The position numbers and the translations under genes were made by a program. This document shows, in pieces, positions 1 to 8,924 of a DNA stretch of 64,000 nt (position 1 is the first letter of the stretch; each line of letters opens with the position of its first letter). The DNA is from Falsiroseomonas sp051859025 (GTDB taxonomy: Bacteria > Pseudomonadota > Alphaproteobacteria > Acetobacterales > Acetobacteraceae): the NCBI RefSeq assembly GCF_051859025.1, contig NZ_JBHYGL010000034.1, positions 310,001 to 374,000 on the forward strand, in the 5' to 3' direction. The notes below the pieces were generated by a model. The model saw only the letters and a list, made by a program, of their open reading frames with translations, did no database searches and had not been told where the DNA came from.

Positions 1-1
1 T

Positions 2-784
2 ACGCCGGGCAGATCACCGTGCCAGTTGTGGCTGCGGGACCTGGAGATCGTCTTCCCGGGCCGCGAATGGGCGACGCCCCCCGCCCCCGCTGAGTCCGGC
101 TGGCGCGACGCGATGCGGGAGACGCTGCCCGATGCGCGCTTCCTGTGGTGGGGGCCGGACCGGGCGCGGGGCGTCGTGCTGTGGGCGCATGGGCGCGGCG
201 CGTCCGGGGAGGATAGCCGCGGGCGGCAACCCCAGGCCTGGCTGCGGCACCTCAACAATGCCGGCTTCGATGTCTGGCGCTTCGACCGCGACCCGGCGGC
301 GGATTTCACGAACCGCGCGGCGGGGTGGATGCGCGCCGACCTGGCAACGCTGCGGGCGCGGGGCTACCGGCGCGTGGTGGTGGCGGGGCAGTCCCGCGGC
401 GGCTGGAACGCGCTGCAGGCGCTGGATACGCCGGGGCTGGCGGAGGTGACGATCGCCATCGCCCCTGCTGCCCTGGCCTCGATGGATGAGGCCGGGCAGG
501 CCCGGCAAATGGCGGCGCTGCGGGCCGTGGTGGCTGGCGCCCGGCCCGCGGCCCAGGCGCGGGTGGCGGTGGCGAATTTCCGGGACGATCCCTTCGATGG
601 CCTGCCGGAGGACAGGGCGGCGGCGCTGCGGGCGCTGGCGCCAGGCGCGGCGGCCTTCCTGCTGATCGACCGGCCGGACGGGCTGGCGGGGCATTCGGCA
701 GGCGCCAGCAGCGCCTTCGCGTTCCGCTTCGGGCCCTGCCTGCTGCGCTTCGTGGTTGAGGAATCCCCGCCCATTTCGTGCTGA
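2..784 (+). CDS. Exported alpha/beta-hydrolase-like protein, copy 1 (5' truncated by window)
   Basis: The reading frame is open to the first base of the window, and the residues before the first possible start align with the interior of the two downstream paralogues (CQLWLRDLEIVFPGRE against CRVYARDLDVVWPGRE), so the true start lies outside. The visible part holds the alpha/beta-hydrolase-like core: a WWGP entry strand, AHGR, an FNNAGFDVWRFDR-type block (here LNNAGFDVWRFDRD), the nucleophile elbow GQSRGGW, NFRDDPFD and a C-terminal GHSAGA with a candidate catalytic His. It ends in a Cys, as copy 2 does. The substrate is unknown; Ser-His-Asp hydrolase chemistry is inferred from the elbow motif. 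It is the first of three tandem copies. Confidence 0.8.
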   Translation, partial: TPGRSPCQLWLRDLEIVFPGREWATPPAPAESGWRDAMRETLPDARFLWWGPDRARGVVLWAHGRGASGEDSRGRQPQAWLRHLNNAGFDVWRFDRDPAADFTNRAAGWMRADLATLRARGYRRVVVAGQSRGGWNALQALDTPGLAEVTIAIAPAALASMDEAGQARQMAALRAVVAGARPAAQARVAVANFRDDPFDGLPEDRAAALRALAPGAAAFLLIDRPDGLAGHSAGASSAFAFRFGPCLLRFVVEESPPISC

Positions 785-845
785 GGGCGTTGCCAACCAC
801 GCGCGCCGCATGGTGCCATCACGGCCTGGACCGCGGAGCCGCTTG

Positions 846-1880
846 ATGCGCCTGACACCCCTACTGGTCCCCCTTCTGGTCGGCATGCTGCTGGCCCTGC
901 CGGCTTCCGCGATGGCGCAGGACCGCCCCGCCATCCTGGACCTGCCCGCCCTGCCGGGGCTCAGCGAACGGGCGAAGGCGGAGGCGGCGCGGATGCTGAC
1001 GCGCAACCTGCCTCGCGCCTTTGCCCTGGCGCCCACGGGGCAATTCGCCTGGCAGTCCGGCGGGCCGGATGGGGAGGCGGAGCAGAAGGCGCTGGAGGCC
1101 TGCGGCCGCGGCGGCGCCGCCTGCCGGATCATCGCGCGGGATCTGGCGATGGTGGCGCCGGCACGCGCGTCGGCGCCGGCACCATCGGGGCTGGCGATCA
1201 GCAGCATGAACCATGAGACGCTGCCCGACCCGCGCTTCCTGTGGTGGGGGCCGCAGCGGGCGGCGGGGGTGCTGGTCTATGCCCATGGGCGCGCCCCGCG
1301 CGGGGGCGACAGCCGGGGCGGGCAGCCCCAGGCCTGGACGCGGCATTTCAACAATGCGGGCTTCGATGTCTGGCGCTTCGACCGCCACCCCAATGTGGAC
1401 GAGGCACCCCGCGCGGCCGGCTGGCTGAAGGCGGATCTGCAGGAATTGCGGCGGCGCGGCTACCGGCTGGTGGTGGTGGCGGGCCAGTCGCGCGGCGGCT
1501 GGAACACGCTGATGGCGCTGGATACGCCGGGGCTGGCGGATGCCCATATCGCGATCGCCCCCGCCGCCCATGGCTTCGAGGGCGGGCCGAGCCATGGGCG
1601 GCAGCTGGACGACCTGCGGCAGATCGTGGCCGCGGCAGCGGGGGCGCCGCGGGCGCGCGTCGCGGTGGCGAATTTCCGGGACGACCCCTTCGACGCGCAG
1701 CCGGATGCCCGGGCGGTGCTGTTCAACCAGCTCGGCGCGCGGGCGGGGGGCTTCATCTTCCTGGATCGGCCGGAGGGCCTGACCGGCCACGGCGCGGGGG
1801 CGACCAACGCCTTCGCGGATCGCTACGGCGCCTGCCTGCTGCGCCTGGCCACCGCCAGCCCGCCGCCGCGGAGTTGCTGA
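846..1880 (+). CDS. Exported alpha/beta-hydrolase-like protein, copy 2
   Basis: 344 residues. The start at 846 is chosen because it opens directly with a signal peptide (MRLTPLLVPLLVGMLLALP...AMAQ, cleavage near residue 25) and gives the same length as copy 3; an upstream in-frame ATG at 756 would bury the signal. Residues 26-105 form an N-terminal domain with two Cys (C86, C93) in a pattern ending CRIIARDLAMV. The hydrolase-like core follows: AHGR near 146-149, nucleophile elbow GQSRGG with S215, Asp candidates D279/D280/D283 in NFRDDPFD, and H315 in GHGAGA. C330 and C344 could form a periplasmic disulfide. It lies 61 nt after copy 1. Function unknown; probably a periplasmic hydrolase. Confidence 0.85.
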   Translation: MRLTPLLVPLLVGMLLALPASAMAQDRPAILDLPALPGLSERAKAEAARMLTRNLPRAFALAPTGQFAWQSGGPDGEAEQKALEACGRGGAACRIIARDLAMVAPARASAPAPSGLAISSMNHETLPDPRFLWWGPQRAAGVLVYAHGRAPRGGDSRGGQPQAWTRHFNNAGFDVWRFDRHPNVDEAPRAAGWLKADLQELRRRGYRLVVVAGQSRGGWNTLMALDTPGLADAHIAIAPAAHGFEGGPSHGRQLDDLRQIVAAAAGAPRARVAVANFRDDPFDAQPDARAVLFNQLGARAGGFIFLDRPEGLTGHGAGATNAFADRYGACLLRLATASPPPRSC

Positions 1881-1927
1881 GAAGGCGCTGGACTCACCCG
1901 TGACGATCTGGTTTCCTCGTTCACGGC

Positions 1928-2962
1928 ATGTTGAATACGATCTACCGCATCGTGATCGCCTGTGCCCTTCTCGGCCCGATCGCCGCGAGGGCGGAAACGC
2001 CCGCGCTGCTGGACCCCGCCGGGGTGCCGCATCTGTCGGAGGCGGGGCGGCTGGATTACCAGCGCTTCCTGCTGCAGGCCGTGCCGCGGGCCTTCGCGCT
2101 GTCGGAGGACGGCGCCTGGGGCTGGGCGGCGGCGATCGAGGACGATCCCGTCGCGACCGAAACCCGCGCGGTGCAGAACTGCGCGGCCTGGGGCGGGCGG
2201 GGCTGCCGGGTCTATGCGCGGGACCTGGATGTGGTCTGGCCGGGGCGGGAAGCGGTGGCGCCGGTCGCTCCCGCCATGCCGCTCAGCGGGGGCATCGGCT
2301 GGCGGGTGCAGGCGGATCCGCGCTTCCTGTGGCAGGGGCCAGGCCAGGCGCGGGGCGTCTACCTCTGGGCGCATGGGCGGTCCGCGGGCGGGGCGGATAG
2401 CCGCGGCAGCCAGCCCCAGCCCCATGCGCGGGCCTTCAACAATGCGGGCTACGACGTGGTGCGGCTGGACCGCGATCCCTCGACGGATGAGACGGAGGCC
2501 GGCGCGGCCTGGATGCGCCTGGCGCTGGCGGACCTCCGCGCGCGGGGCTACCGGCGGGTGGTGGCGGCGGGACAGTCCCGCGGGGCCTGGAACGCGCTGC
2601 AGGCGCTGGATGCGCCGGGGCGGGCGGATGCGGTGATCGCCATCGCGCCGGCCGCGCATGGCCCCACGGGCAGCATCGCGCATGGCTGGGCGCTGGACGA
2701 TTTGCGGCGCGTGGTGGCGGCCGCGCGGTCCCCGGGCACGCGGATCGCCATCGCCAACTTTGCCGGCGACGAGTTCGACCCGGATCCGGAGGGTCGGGCG
2801 GCGATCTTCGGGGCTTTCGCGGGCCGTGGGTCGGCGCTGCTATTGCTGGACCGGCCGCCAGGCCTGTCGGGCCACGGGGCGGGGGCGGATTGGCGCTTCA
2901 CGCTGCGCTACGCCACCTGCCTGCTGGATTTCGCGGAAGGACGGGTGCGGGGCTGTCCGTGA
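1928..2962 (+). CDS. Exported alpha/beta-hydrolase-like protein, copy 3
   Basis: 344 residues with a signal peptide (MLNTIYRIVIACALLGPIAARA). The architecture matches copy 2: an N-terminal Cys-bearing domain ending in CRVYARDLDVVWPGRE, then the hydrolase core with AHGR, FNNAGYDVVRLDRD, the elbow GQSRGAW, and a C-terminal GHGAGADW carrying the probable catalytic His. The Asp region has diverged (NFAGDEFD instead of NFRDDPFD), and WWGP is WQGP, so this copy has drifted furthest. It lies 47 nt after copy 2, on the same strand. Substrate unknown. Confidence 0.85.
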   Translation: MLNTIYRIVIACALLGPIAARAETPALLDPAGVPHLSEAGRLDYQRFLLQAVPRAFALSEDGAWGWAAAIEDDPVATETRAVQNCAAWGGRGCRVYARDLDVVWPGREAVAPVAPAMPLSGGIGWRVQADPRFLWQGPGQARGVYLWAHGRSAGGADSRGSQPQPHARAFNNAGYDVVRLDRDPSTDETEAGAAWMRLALADLRARGYRRVVAAGQSRGAWNALQALDAPGRADAVIAIAPAAHGPTGSIAHGWALDDLRRVVAAARSPGTRIAIANFAGDEFDPDPEGRAAIFGAFAGRGSALLLLDRPPGLSGHGAGADWRFTLRYATCLLDFAEGRVRGCP

Positions 2963-3030
2963 ACGGCGCTTGGCGATGGGGGGCGCGGTGTCGTAACCCT
3001 GGGGCCATAACGCTCCGGGAGAATTTCGCC

Positions 3031-4011
3031 ATGACCCTGATCCGACGCCGCGCGCTGGCCGCCGGCGTGCTGGCCGCGCCCTTCGTGAATGCGGGCACCG
3101 CCCGCGCCCAGGCCAGCCGCCCGATCGTGCTGGTGGTGCCCTATGCCCCCGGCGGCGGCACGGACCTGACGGCGCGCGAATTCGCCCACACCTTCAGCGA
3201 GGCGCTGGGCGGCCAGACCGTCATCGTCGAGAATCGCGGCGGCGCGGCGGGGCATATCGGGTCCGTCGGCGTGTCCCGCGCCCGGCCGGATGGCAACACG
3301 CTGCTCTTCGCCGTCTCCACCAATCTCGTGGTGAACCCGCATATGCAGCGGGACGGGATCGACCTGCTGCAGGTGCTGGCGCCGGTCGCGCAGATCACCT
3401 CCTACCAGTACGTGCTGGTGATCGACCCTCGGCTGCCGGTGAACACGCTGCAGGAATTGATCGCCTATGCGCGGTCGAAGCCGAAGGGGGAGCTGACCTA
3501 TTCTTCCGGCGGCGTGGGCAATGCCAACCACCTGGCGGGCGTGCTGTTCAGCGACGCGGTGCGGATCGAGATGGAGCATGTGCCCTATCGCGGCACAGGC
3601 CCGGCGCTGCTGGATGTGGTGGCGGGGCGGATCACGATGAACTTCTCCTCCCCGCCGCCCGCCATCCAGCTGGCGCGGGAAGGGCGGCTGCGCGCCATCG
3701 CCGTGACGGGCGACAATCGCATCGGCACGCTGCCGGAGATCCCGACGCTGGCGCAGGCCGGGCTGCCCGGCGTTTCCATCACGGGCTGGCACGGCATTTT
3801 CGCCCCCGCCGGCGTGCCCGCGGATCAGATGGACCGGCTGGAACGCGCCGCCCGCCAGGCCGCCGCCACGCAGCGCTTCGCGGGACGGCTGGAACAGGAC
3901 GGGCTGGAACCCTCCCCCGTCCGCCCGCGCGCCGAGTGGTTCAACGCGGTGCGGGAGGAGCATGGCTTCTGGGCCAGGAAGATCCGGGAACTGGACCTCA
4001 AGCTGGAATAG
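3031..4011 (+). CDS. Tripartite tricarboxylate transporter substrate-binding protein (Bug/TctC family)
   Basis: 326 residues. Start at 3031 chosen for the GGGAGA ribosome-binding site about 8 nt upstream and an immediate twin-Arg-like export signal (MTLIRRRALAAGVLAAPF...ARAQ). The mature part carries Bug hallmarks: PIVLVVPYAPGGGTDLTAR near its start, a VIVENRGGAAGHIG block, ARPDGNTLLF and a VPYRGTGPALLDVVAGR block. These periplasmic proteins bind carboxylates and deliver them to a TctAB permease. It lies convergent to the reverse tctA and is not co-directional with any tctAB, so it may be an orphan receptor. Substrate cannot be read from the sequence. Confidence 0.92.
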   Translation: MTLIRRRALAAGVLAAPFVNAGTARAQASRPIVLVVPYAPGGGTDLTAREFAHTFSEALGGQTVIVENRGGAAGHIGSVGVSRARPDGNTLLFAVSTNLVVNPHMQRDGIDLLQVLAPVAQITSYQYVLVIDPRLPVNTLQELIAYARSKPKGELTYSSGGVGNANHLAGVLFSDAVRIEMEHVPYRGTGPALLDVVAGRITMNFSSPPPAIQLAREGRLRAIAVTGDNRIGTLPEIPTLAQAGLPGVSITGWHGIFAPAGVPADQMDRLERAARQAAATQRFAGRLEQDGLEPSPVRPRAEWFNAVREEHGFWARKIRELDLKLE

Positions 4012-4026
4012 GGGGCGCGCGCCTGT

Positions 4027-5535
4027 TCAGGCAGCCCCGCGCCGCCTGAACAGGCCCGTCACGCGGTCCATGAAACCGGGGATCGCCCAGAGCGCGGCCA
4101 GCACCGTCAGCGCGCAGAGCGCCGCGCTGATGGGGCGGGTGAAGAAGGGCGAGACATCGCCGCCGCTCAGCACCAGGCCGCGCAGCAGGTTCTTGTCCAG
4201 CAGATCGCCCAGCACGATGCCGAGCACTAGCGGCGCCATCGGGAAGCGCAATTCCCGCAGGATGAAGCCGACCAAGCCCGCGCCCAGCATCACCCAGATG
4301 TCGAATAGCCGCGACGTGATGGCGAAGGCGCCGACCGTGCACAGCACGAAGACCACGGGCATGAGGCGCGAGCGCGGGATCAGCAGCACCCAGAGCAGCG
4401 GCTTCACCAGGATCAGCCCGTAGACCAGCTTCACCATGTCGGCGATCACCAGCATCGCCACGATCTGGTAGATGAATTCCGGTGCCGTGATCGCGAGCAT
4501 GGGCCCCGGATTGAGGCCATGGATCATCATCGCCGCCATCAGCACGGCGGCCGGTGCGGAACCGGGCACGGCCAGCGTGAGCACCGGGATGATGGCGCCG
4601 GGGACGCAGGCGCTTTCGCCGGTCTCGGCGGCCATCAATCCCTCGATGCTGCCCTTGCCGAACTGGTCGCGCTCCGCGCTCGCGCGCTTGGCGGCGGCGT
4701 AGCTGGTCCAGGCGGCGATGTCCTCGCCGAGGCCCGGCATGGCGCCGATGAAGGTGCCGATGGCGCCGGAGCGGAAGATGGTGCGCCAGTACTGCGTCAC
4801 ATCCTTCACGCGGGGGATGACGCTGTCGATCTTGGACGACACCGCCTTCACCGCCGGGCCGCGCATGGCATTCATCACCTCCGCCACGCCGAAGACACCG
4901 ACAAGGACAGGCAGCAGGCCAAGCCCGCCGGCCAGGTCGCCATTGCCGAAGGCGAAGCGGGGATAGGCGTGGTTCGTCTCCTGCCCCACCGTCGCCACCA
5001 GCAGGCCGAGGAAGCCCGCGATGTAGCCCTTCAGCGCATCGCCGCCGGACAGCGACCCCGCGATGACGATGCCGAAGAGGGCGACCCAGAACATCTCGTA
5101 GCTGCCGAATTCCAGCGCGAATTCGCCGAAGGTCGGCGCGAACATCGCCAGGATCAGCGTGCCGAACAGCGTGCCGAGCCAGGAGCCCAGCGTGGAGATG
5201 CCCATGGCGCGCCCGGCCATGCCCTTCTTCGCCAGCGGGAAGCCATCCAGCGTGGAGGCCGCGGAAGCGGGGGTGCCGGGGATGTTGAGCAGGATGGCGG
5301 AACGCGACCCGCCATAGATCGCGCCGACATAGACGCAGACCAGCACCAGCATCGCCACGTTGGCGCCCATGGTGAAGGTCAGCGTGGTGAGCAGCGCGAC
5401 GCCCATCGTCGCCGTCAGCCCGGGCAGCGCACCGATGACGATGCCGATCAGCACGGCCCAGAGCGCGTGGAAGATGGCGCCGCCCTGCAGCACATGGGCG
5501 AAGCCGTCACCGAGCATGACGAAGGGATTGTTCAC
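4027..5535 (-). CDS. tctA: Tripartite tricarboxylate transporter large membrane subunit TctA
   Basis: 502 residues, the usual TctA length, with about 10-12 hydrophobic segments. It has the family's GALPGLTATMGVALL block near the N terminus, the YGGSRSAILLNIPGTPASAAST loop, and the symmetry-related GAMPGLGEDIAAW and LAVPGSAPAAVLMAAMMIHGLNPGP stretches in the second half. It forms the ion-coupled permease core in the inner membrane with TctB. It is the last gene of the reverse tctC-tctB-tctA operon, 10 nt after tctB, and converges on the orphan TctC gene with only 15 nt between the stop codons. Confidence 0.95.
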   Translation of the reverse strand: MNNPFVMLGDGFAHVLQGGAIFHALWAVLIGIVIGALPGLTATMGVALLTTLTFTMGANVAMLVLVCVYVGAIYGGSRSAILLNIPGTPASAASTLDGFPLAKKGMAGRAMGISTLGSWLGTLFGTLILAMFAPTFGEFALEFGSYEMFWVALFGIVIAGSLSGGDALKGYIAGFLGLLVATVGQETNHAYPRFAFGNGDLAGGLGLLPVLVGVFGVAEVMNAMRGPAVKAVSSKIDSVIPRVKDVTQYWRTIFRSGAIGTFIGAMPGLGEDIAAWTSYAAAKRASAERDQFGKGSIEGLMAAETGESACVPGAIIPVLTLAVPGSAPAAVLMAAMMIHGLNPGPMLAITAPEFIYQIVAMLVIADMVKLVYGLILVKPLLWVLLIPRSRLMPVVFVLCTVGAFAITSRLFDIWVMLGAGLVGFILRELRFPMAPLVLGIVLGDLLDKNLLRGLVLSGGDVSPFFTRPISAALCALTVLAALWAIPGFMDRVTGLFRRRGAA

Positions 5536-5545
5536 GCGGGGGCTT

Positions 5546-6097
5546 TCAGGGCAGTCGCACGAGGAAGACGCGTTCGAAGACCAGCGTCACCGCGATGCCG
5601 GTGCCGATGCCGAGCAACGCCGCCTCCACCAGGCGGCGCGTGCGGCCCTGCGGCCCGGCATCCCATTCGAAGGCGGCGGTGAAGGCGAAGACGAAGAGCG
5701 CGGCGGCCAGCCAGAAGGGCAGCGTGCCGATCATGAAACCCGCATAGAGCACGCCAAGGAAGGCAGCGGTGCCGAGTTGCCTGGCATCGCCGGGTGCCAA
5801 TGCGCGGCCCTGCGTGGCGCTGGGGTTCAGCGCGCCGCGACGCACCGCACGCAGCGCCAGCAGCCCGGCCAGGAAGGTGATCACCAGCCCATGGAAACCC
5901 GGCACGATGCCGGGCGCGGTCAACCCGCTATGCGACTGCTCCGCGAAGGTCGGCATGGACCAGGCGAGCGAGATGACGGCGAGCCCGAAGGCGAGAAGCA
6001 CCGCCGCGGTGTAGAGATCGACGCGCGGCGGCAGCGGCGCGCGGTCGCCGGAGAACGGCGATTCCGCCGCCTCCGGCGTTTCCTGCGCCTGGCTCAA
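5546..6097 (-). CDS. tctB: Tripartite tricarboxylate transporter small membrane subunit TctB
   Basis: 183 residues with four hydrophobic segments, consistent with TctB (small, poorly conserved, four helices). A cytosolic N-terminal stretch rich in Pro and acidic residues precedes the first helix (LYTAAVLLAFGLAVISLAW). A GLTAPGIVPGFHGLVI turn resembles the conserved TctB loop after helix 1. Its ATG overlaps the stop codon of the upstream tctC by 4 nt (ATGA), so the two are probably translationally coupled. Assignment rests on position between tctC and tctA plus topology. Confidence 0.88.
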   Translation of the reverse strand: MSQAQETPEAAESPFSGDRAPLPPRVDLYTAAVLLAFGLAVISLAWSMPTFAEQSHSGLTAPGIVPGFHGLVITFLAGLLALRAVRRGALNPSATQGRALAPGDARQLGTAAFLGVLYAGFMIGTLPFWLAAALFVFAFTAAFEWDAGPQGRTRRLVEAALLGIGTGIAVTLVFERVFLVRLP

Positions 6098-7107
6098 AGC
6101 CGCTGGATCCCGAGCGTATCGGGGCTCACGCGGGCGGTGCCGCCATCGAAATAGAGCCAGGCGGTCTGGCGAACCATCTTCCAGGCCTCGTCATGCGCGG
6201 CCTGGCCGGCGATGGGGGTGAAGACGGCGGCGCGCTGGGCGGCGTAGTCCTTCAGGCGCTGGCTGTTGGCGATCTTCTCCCGCCAGACCTGGCCGACGGT
6301 ATCGACGACATTCTGCGGCACGCCCTTCGGGCACCAGATGCCGAAATAGTTGAGCGGCGCGGGAATGTCCGGCAGCCAGCGGCGGATGGAGGGGATCTCC
6401 CCCACCCCCTGCAAGGTCACCGCCTGTTCCGCCTGCACCGCGAGGGGGATGAGGCGGCGTGCGCGGATCATCTCGGCGGCTTCAACCAGCAGCACCGCGC
6501 CCATCGGCGTCTCGCCGCTCACGGTCGCGATCATCGCGGGGTTGCCGCCATCATAGGTGGCGTGGCGGTAGTCGATGCGCGTCGCGGCCTTCACGGCGGA
6601 CATCATGTTGTGGCCCGCGGAGGAAACGCCCGCCGTCGCGACCGCGAGCGAGGCGCCGCGCGCGCGGAAGGCCTCCATCGCCGCGCCGAAATCGGCGATG
6701 TTGGCGCGGGGGTTGGCGACCAGGACGTTCACGTTGGCGACGGCGAAGAACAGGTTCCAATCCTGCAGCTGCGTGTCCAGCAGGCCGAGAACCTTGTAGC
6801 AGCCGACATCGACGGCGGCGCCGGCGGCCCAGGTCATGCCATCCTTCGCCGCTTCCAGCGCGTTGCGCGTGCCGATGGAGCCCGAGGCGCCGGGCTGGTT
6901 CACGACGACGAAGCGCTGGCCGAGGGCCGCTTCCATCTCCGCCGCCACGATCCGCGCCATCTGGTCGGTGGACCCGCCCGCGGCCCAGGGGACGATCAGC
7001 GTCACCGGCCTGTCCGGGCGCCAATTCGTGCCCTGCGCACTTACGAAGGCCGGCGCGGCGAGCACGCCGCCCGTTGTGGCCAGAAGCGTCCTGCGGCTGA
7101 TCGTCAT
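6094..7107 (-). CDS. tctC: Tripartite tricarboxylate transporter substrate-binding protein TctC
   Basis: 337 residues. The ATG at 7107 is preferred over the one at 7131 because GGAGAGGGAG sits 8-10 nt upstream and the protein then starts with its export signal (MTISRRTLLATTGGVLAAPAFVSAQ). The mature chain has the Bug-family VTLIVPWAAGGSTDQMAR and VVNQPGASGSIGTRNAL blocks. It is the first gene of a tctC-tctB-tctA operon, so it is the cognate receptor of this permease. A perfect palindrome at 7138-7155 lies about 30 nt upstream of the start codon, in the promoter region, suggesting repression. Confidence 0.93.
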   Translation of the reverse strand: MTISRRTLLATTGGVLAAPAFVSAQGTNWRPDRPVTLIVPWAAGGSTDQMARIVAAEMEAALGQRFVVVNQPGASGSIGTRNALEAAKDGMTWAAGAAVDVGCYKVLGLLDTQLQDWNLFFAVANVNVLVANPRANIADFGAAMEAFRARGASLAVATAGVSSAGHNMMSAVKAATRIDYRHATYDGGNPAMIATVSGETPMGAVLLVEAAEMIRARRLIPLAVQAEQAVTLQGVGEIPSIRRWLPDIPAPLNYFGIWCPKGVPQNVVDTVGQVWREKIANSQRLKDYAAQRAAVFTPIAGQAAHDEAWKMVRQTAWLYFDGGTARVSPDTLGIQRL

Positions 7108-7137
7108 CGGTTTCGTCTCCCTCTCCGGCATCGCTTG

Positions 7138-7155
7138 GGTAACCCACCGGTTACC
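7138..7155. promoter_or_regulatory. Palindromic operator GGTAACC-CACC-GGTTACC upstream of tctC
   Basis: A perfect 18-bp inverted repeat (7-bp arms, 4-bp centre), 30 nt upstream of the tctC start at 7107. The same half-sites with the same spacing (GGTAAC-N6-GTTAC) occur at 16837-16854, beside a TetR-family gene. The size and symmetry suit a TetR-type or other HTH dimer. Binding by the local TetR protein is inference. Confidence 0.65.
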
Positions 7156-7185
7156 GGGGATGGTGAGGCCGCTTCGCGCGGGACG

Positions 7186-8034
7186 TCAACCGAACTCCGG
7201 CCCCGCAAAGACGAAGTTTTGTTCAGGTTTGGCGGAGGGCACGCGGCCGCGCGCCATGCGGGTGAAGGGACGGAGGGATTCGCCGCCCGCCGCCGCGATC
7301 GATGCCGCGATGGTTGTCGCGCTATCCGCAAGATCGATCACCGCAGACGTGCCGAGCGCGGCGCGCGCGGCGGCGAGCAGCGACAGCGCCTGGCCTTCGT
7401 CGCGCGCCACCACCGGGCCGATCTGCGGCGCGCGCAGGCCATCGCGTGCCAGGACGAAGCCGCTGCGGTCCGGCGTGACGAGAGCGGCCTGCGGCAGGCG
7501 CCGTGCGAAGCCGCGCAGCAGCGCCGGGCGGGGCGCACCGAAGGCGGCGCGGTCCAGCGCCAGCACCCAATCCCAATCGGCTTCCTCCATCGGTCGCGTC
7601 GCGGCGCCGGGCTGCAAGGCCTGGGGCAGCGACCAGCGGGCGAAGCCGAAGACATCCTCGAAGCCGAGGCGGCGATAGACCTCCCTCCCCGCTGGCGTTG
7701 CATCCAGCATCAGGCACGGCCTGGCGGCATGGTCGATCGCCCAGCGCATGAGTTGCGTGGCCAGGCCTTCCCGCCGTCGGTCGGGGCGGACCAGCACCAT
7801 CGAGACCCAGGCGAGGTCCGCGCCGCAGGGCAGCGTCGCGGCGCTGGCGGCCAGGCAAGCAGCATCGCCATCATCCAGCACGCGCACCGCGCCCTGGTCG
7901 AGGAAGACGCGCCAATCCGCCGGCAGCTGATTCCAGCCGATGCGGGCGGACAGCGCCGCGGCGCGGGGCAGATCCTGGGGCGTCGCGTCGCGGAAGGCGG
8001 GCATGGCGCGAAGGCTCGCGCGCAGCGAGGTCAT
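7186..8034 (-). CDS. GNAT-family N-acetyltransferase with two domains
   Basis: 282 residues; the ATG at 8034 is chosen over a TTG two codons upstream. The N-terminal half shows GNAT features: FRDATPQDLPRAAALSARIGW (strand 1/helix 1), VSMVLVRPDRRREGLATQLM (acetyl-CoA loop of the R/Q-x-x-G-x-G/A type) and a YRRLGFEDVFGFARW end. The C-terminal half (from about residue 145) begins with another acidic 'MEEADWDWVLALDRAAFG' block and probably forms the second acetyltransferase-like domain seen in this subfamily. Acceptor unknown. It is divergently transcribed from the isomerase gene at 8100. Confidence 0.85.
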   Translation of the reverse strand: MTSLRASLRAMPAFRDATPQDLPRAAALSARIGWNQLPADWRVFLDQGAVRVLDDGDAACLAASAATLPCGADLAWVSMVLVRPDRRREGLATQLMRWAIDHAARPCLMLDATPAGREVYRRLGFEDVFGFARWSLPQALQPGAATRPMEEADWDWVLALDRAAFGAPRPALLRGFARRLPQAALVTPDRSGFVLARDGLRAPQIGPVVARDEGQALSLLAAARAALGTSAVIDLADSATTIAASIAAAGGESLRPFTRMARGRVPSAKPEQNFVFAGPEFG

Positions 8035-8099
8035 GGTCAAGCATACTGGACGCCGCGCGGCGTTCCGCGCATGAGGATCGCGGGCCTTGGATCGGGTGG

Positions 8100-8924
8100 A
8101 TGATGCGCATCTCGCTGTGCAACGAAGTCGTCGCCGGGGTGCCCTTCGCGGAGCAGGCGAAGCTCGCCGCCGCGCTGGGCTATGACGGGCTGGAGGTCGC
8201 GCCCTTCACGCTGGATGGCGATGCGCCGCATCGCATCCCGGCCGCGCGGCGTGCGGAGTTGCGGCGGATGGCGGCGGATGCCGGCGCGCCGATCACCTCC
8301 CTGCACTGGCTGCTGGTGGCGCCGGCGGGGCTTTCGATCACGACGCCCGATGCGGCGGTGCGGGCGACGACGCTGGATGTGATGCGCGGCCTGGTGGAAC
8401 TGGCCGCCGATCTCGGCGCGACGCTGCTGGTGCACGGGTCGCCGAAGCAGCGCCATGTCGCGGCCGATGGCGATGCGGCGCGGGCCGAGGAGGCGATGGC
8501 CATGGCCGGCGCCTGGGCCGCGCAGCACGGGCTGACCTATTGCCTGGAACCGCTGGATGCCGGCCAGACCAACTGGGCGCGGACGGTGGAGGAGGCGGTG
8601 GACATCGTCTCCCGCATCAACCTGCCGGGGTTGAAGACGATGCTGGATGTGAGCGCGGCGGGGAATGGGGAGGCGGAGGCGGCTTCGGTGCTGCTGCGGC
8701 GCTTCATCCCCACGGGCTGGATCGCGCATGTGCATCTGAACGACCGCAACCGGCGCGGGCCCGGCCAGGGCGATGACCGCTTCGGCCCCGTGCTGACGGC
8801 GCTGCGCGATGCGCGCTACACGGGCTTCTGCGCGGTGGAGCCCTTCGACTACCATCCCGATGGCGCGACCAGCGCCGCCCGCGCGATCGGCTACCTCCGC
8901 GGCATCCAGGAGATGATGGCATGA
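8100..8924 (+). CDS. Sugar phosphate isomerase/epimerase (AP-endonuclease 2-like TIM barrel)
   Basis: 274 residues; adjacent ATG codons at 8100 and 8103 are both possible starts. The chain reads as a xylose-isomerase-like TIM barrel: GYDGLEVAPFTL after strand 1, TSLHWLLVAPAGLS, a TLLVHGSPKQRH strand, TYCLEPLDAGQTNW with a metal-binding Glu, LKTMLDVSAAGN, WIAHVHLNDRNRRGPGQGDDRFGP with the His and Asp ligands, and AVEPFDYHPDG at the end. Such enzymes act on keto-sugars or sugar acids. Its stop overlaps the start of the enolase-superfamily gene by 4 nt (ATGA), implying consecutive steps of one pathway. Confidence 0.9.
   Translation: MMRISLCNEVVAGVPFAEQAKLAAALGYDGLEVAPFTLDGDAPHRIPAARRAELRRMAADAGAPITSLHWLLVAPAGLSITTPDAAVRATTLDVMRGLVELAADLGATLLVHGSPKQRHVAADGDAARAEEAMAMAGAWAAQHGLTYCLEPLDAGQTNWARTVEEAVDIVSRINLPGLKTMLDVSAAGNGEAEAASVLLRRFIPTGWIAHVHLNDRNRRGPGQGDDRFGPVLTALRDARYTGFCAVEPFDYHPDGATSAARAIGYLRGIQEMMA

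Noticed and set aside
14..1207. Long reverse-strand frame under the hydrolase copies
   Set aside because: The forward frame has conserved motifs in three paralogues, while the reverse frame has none.
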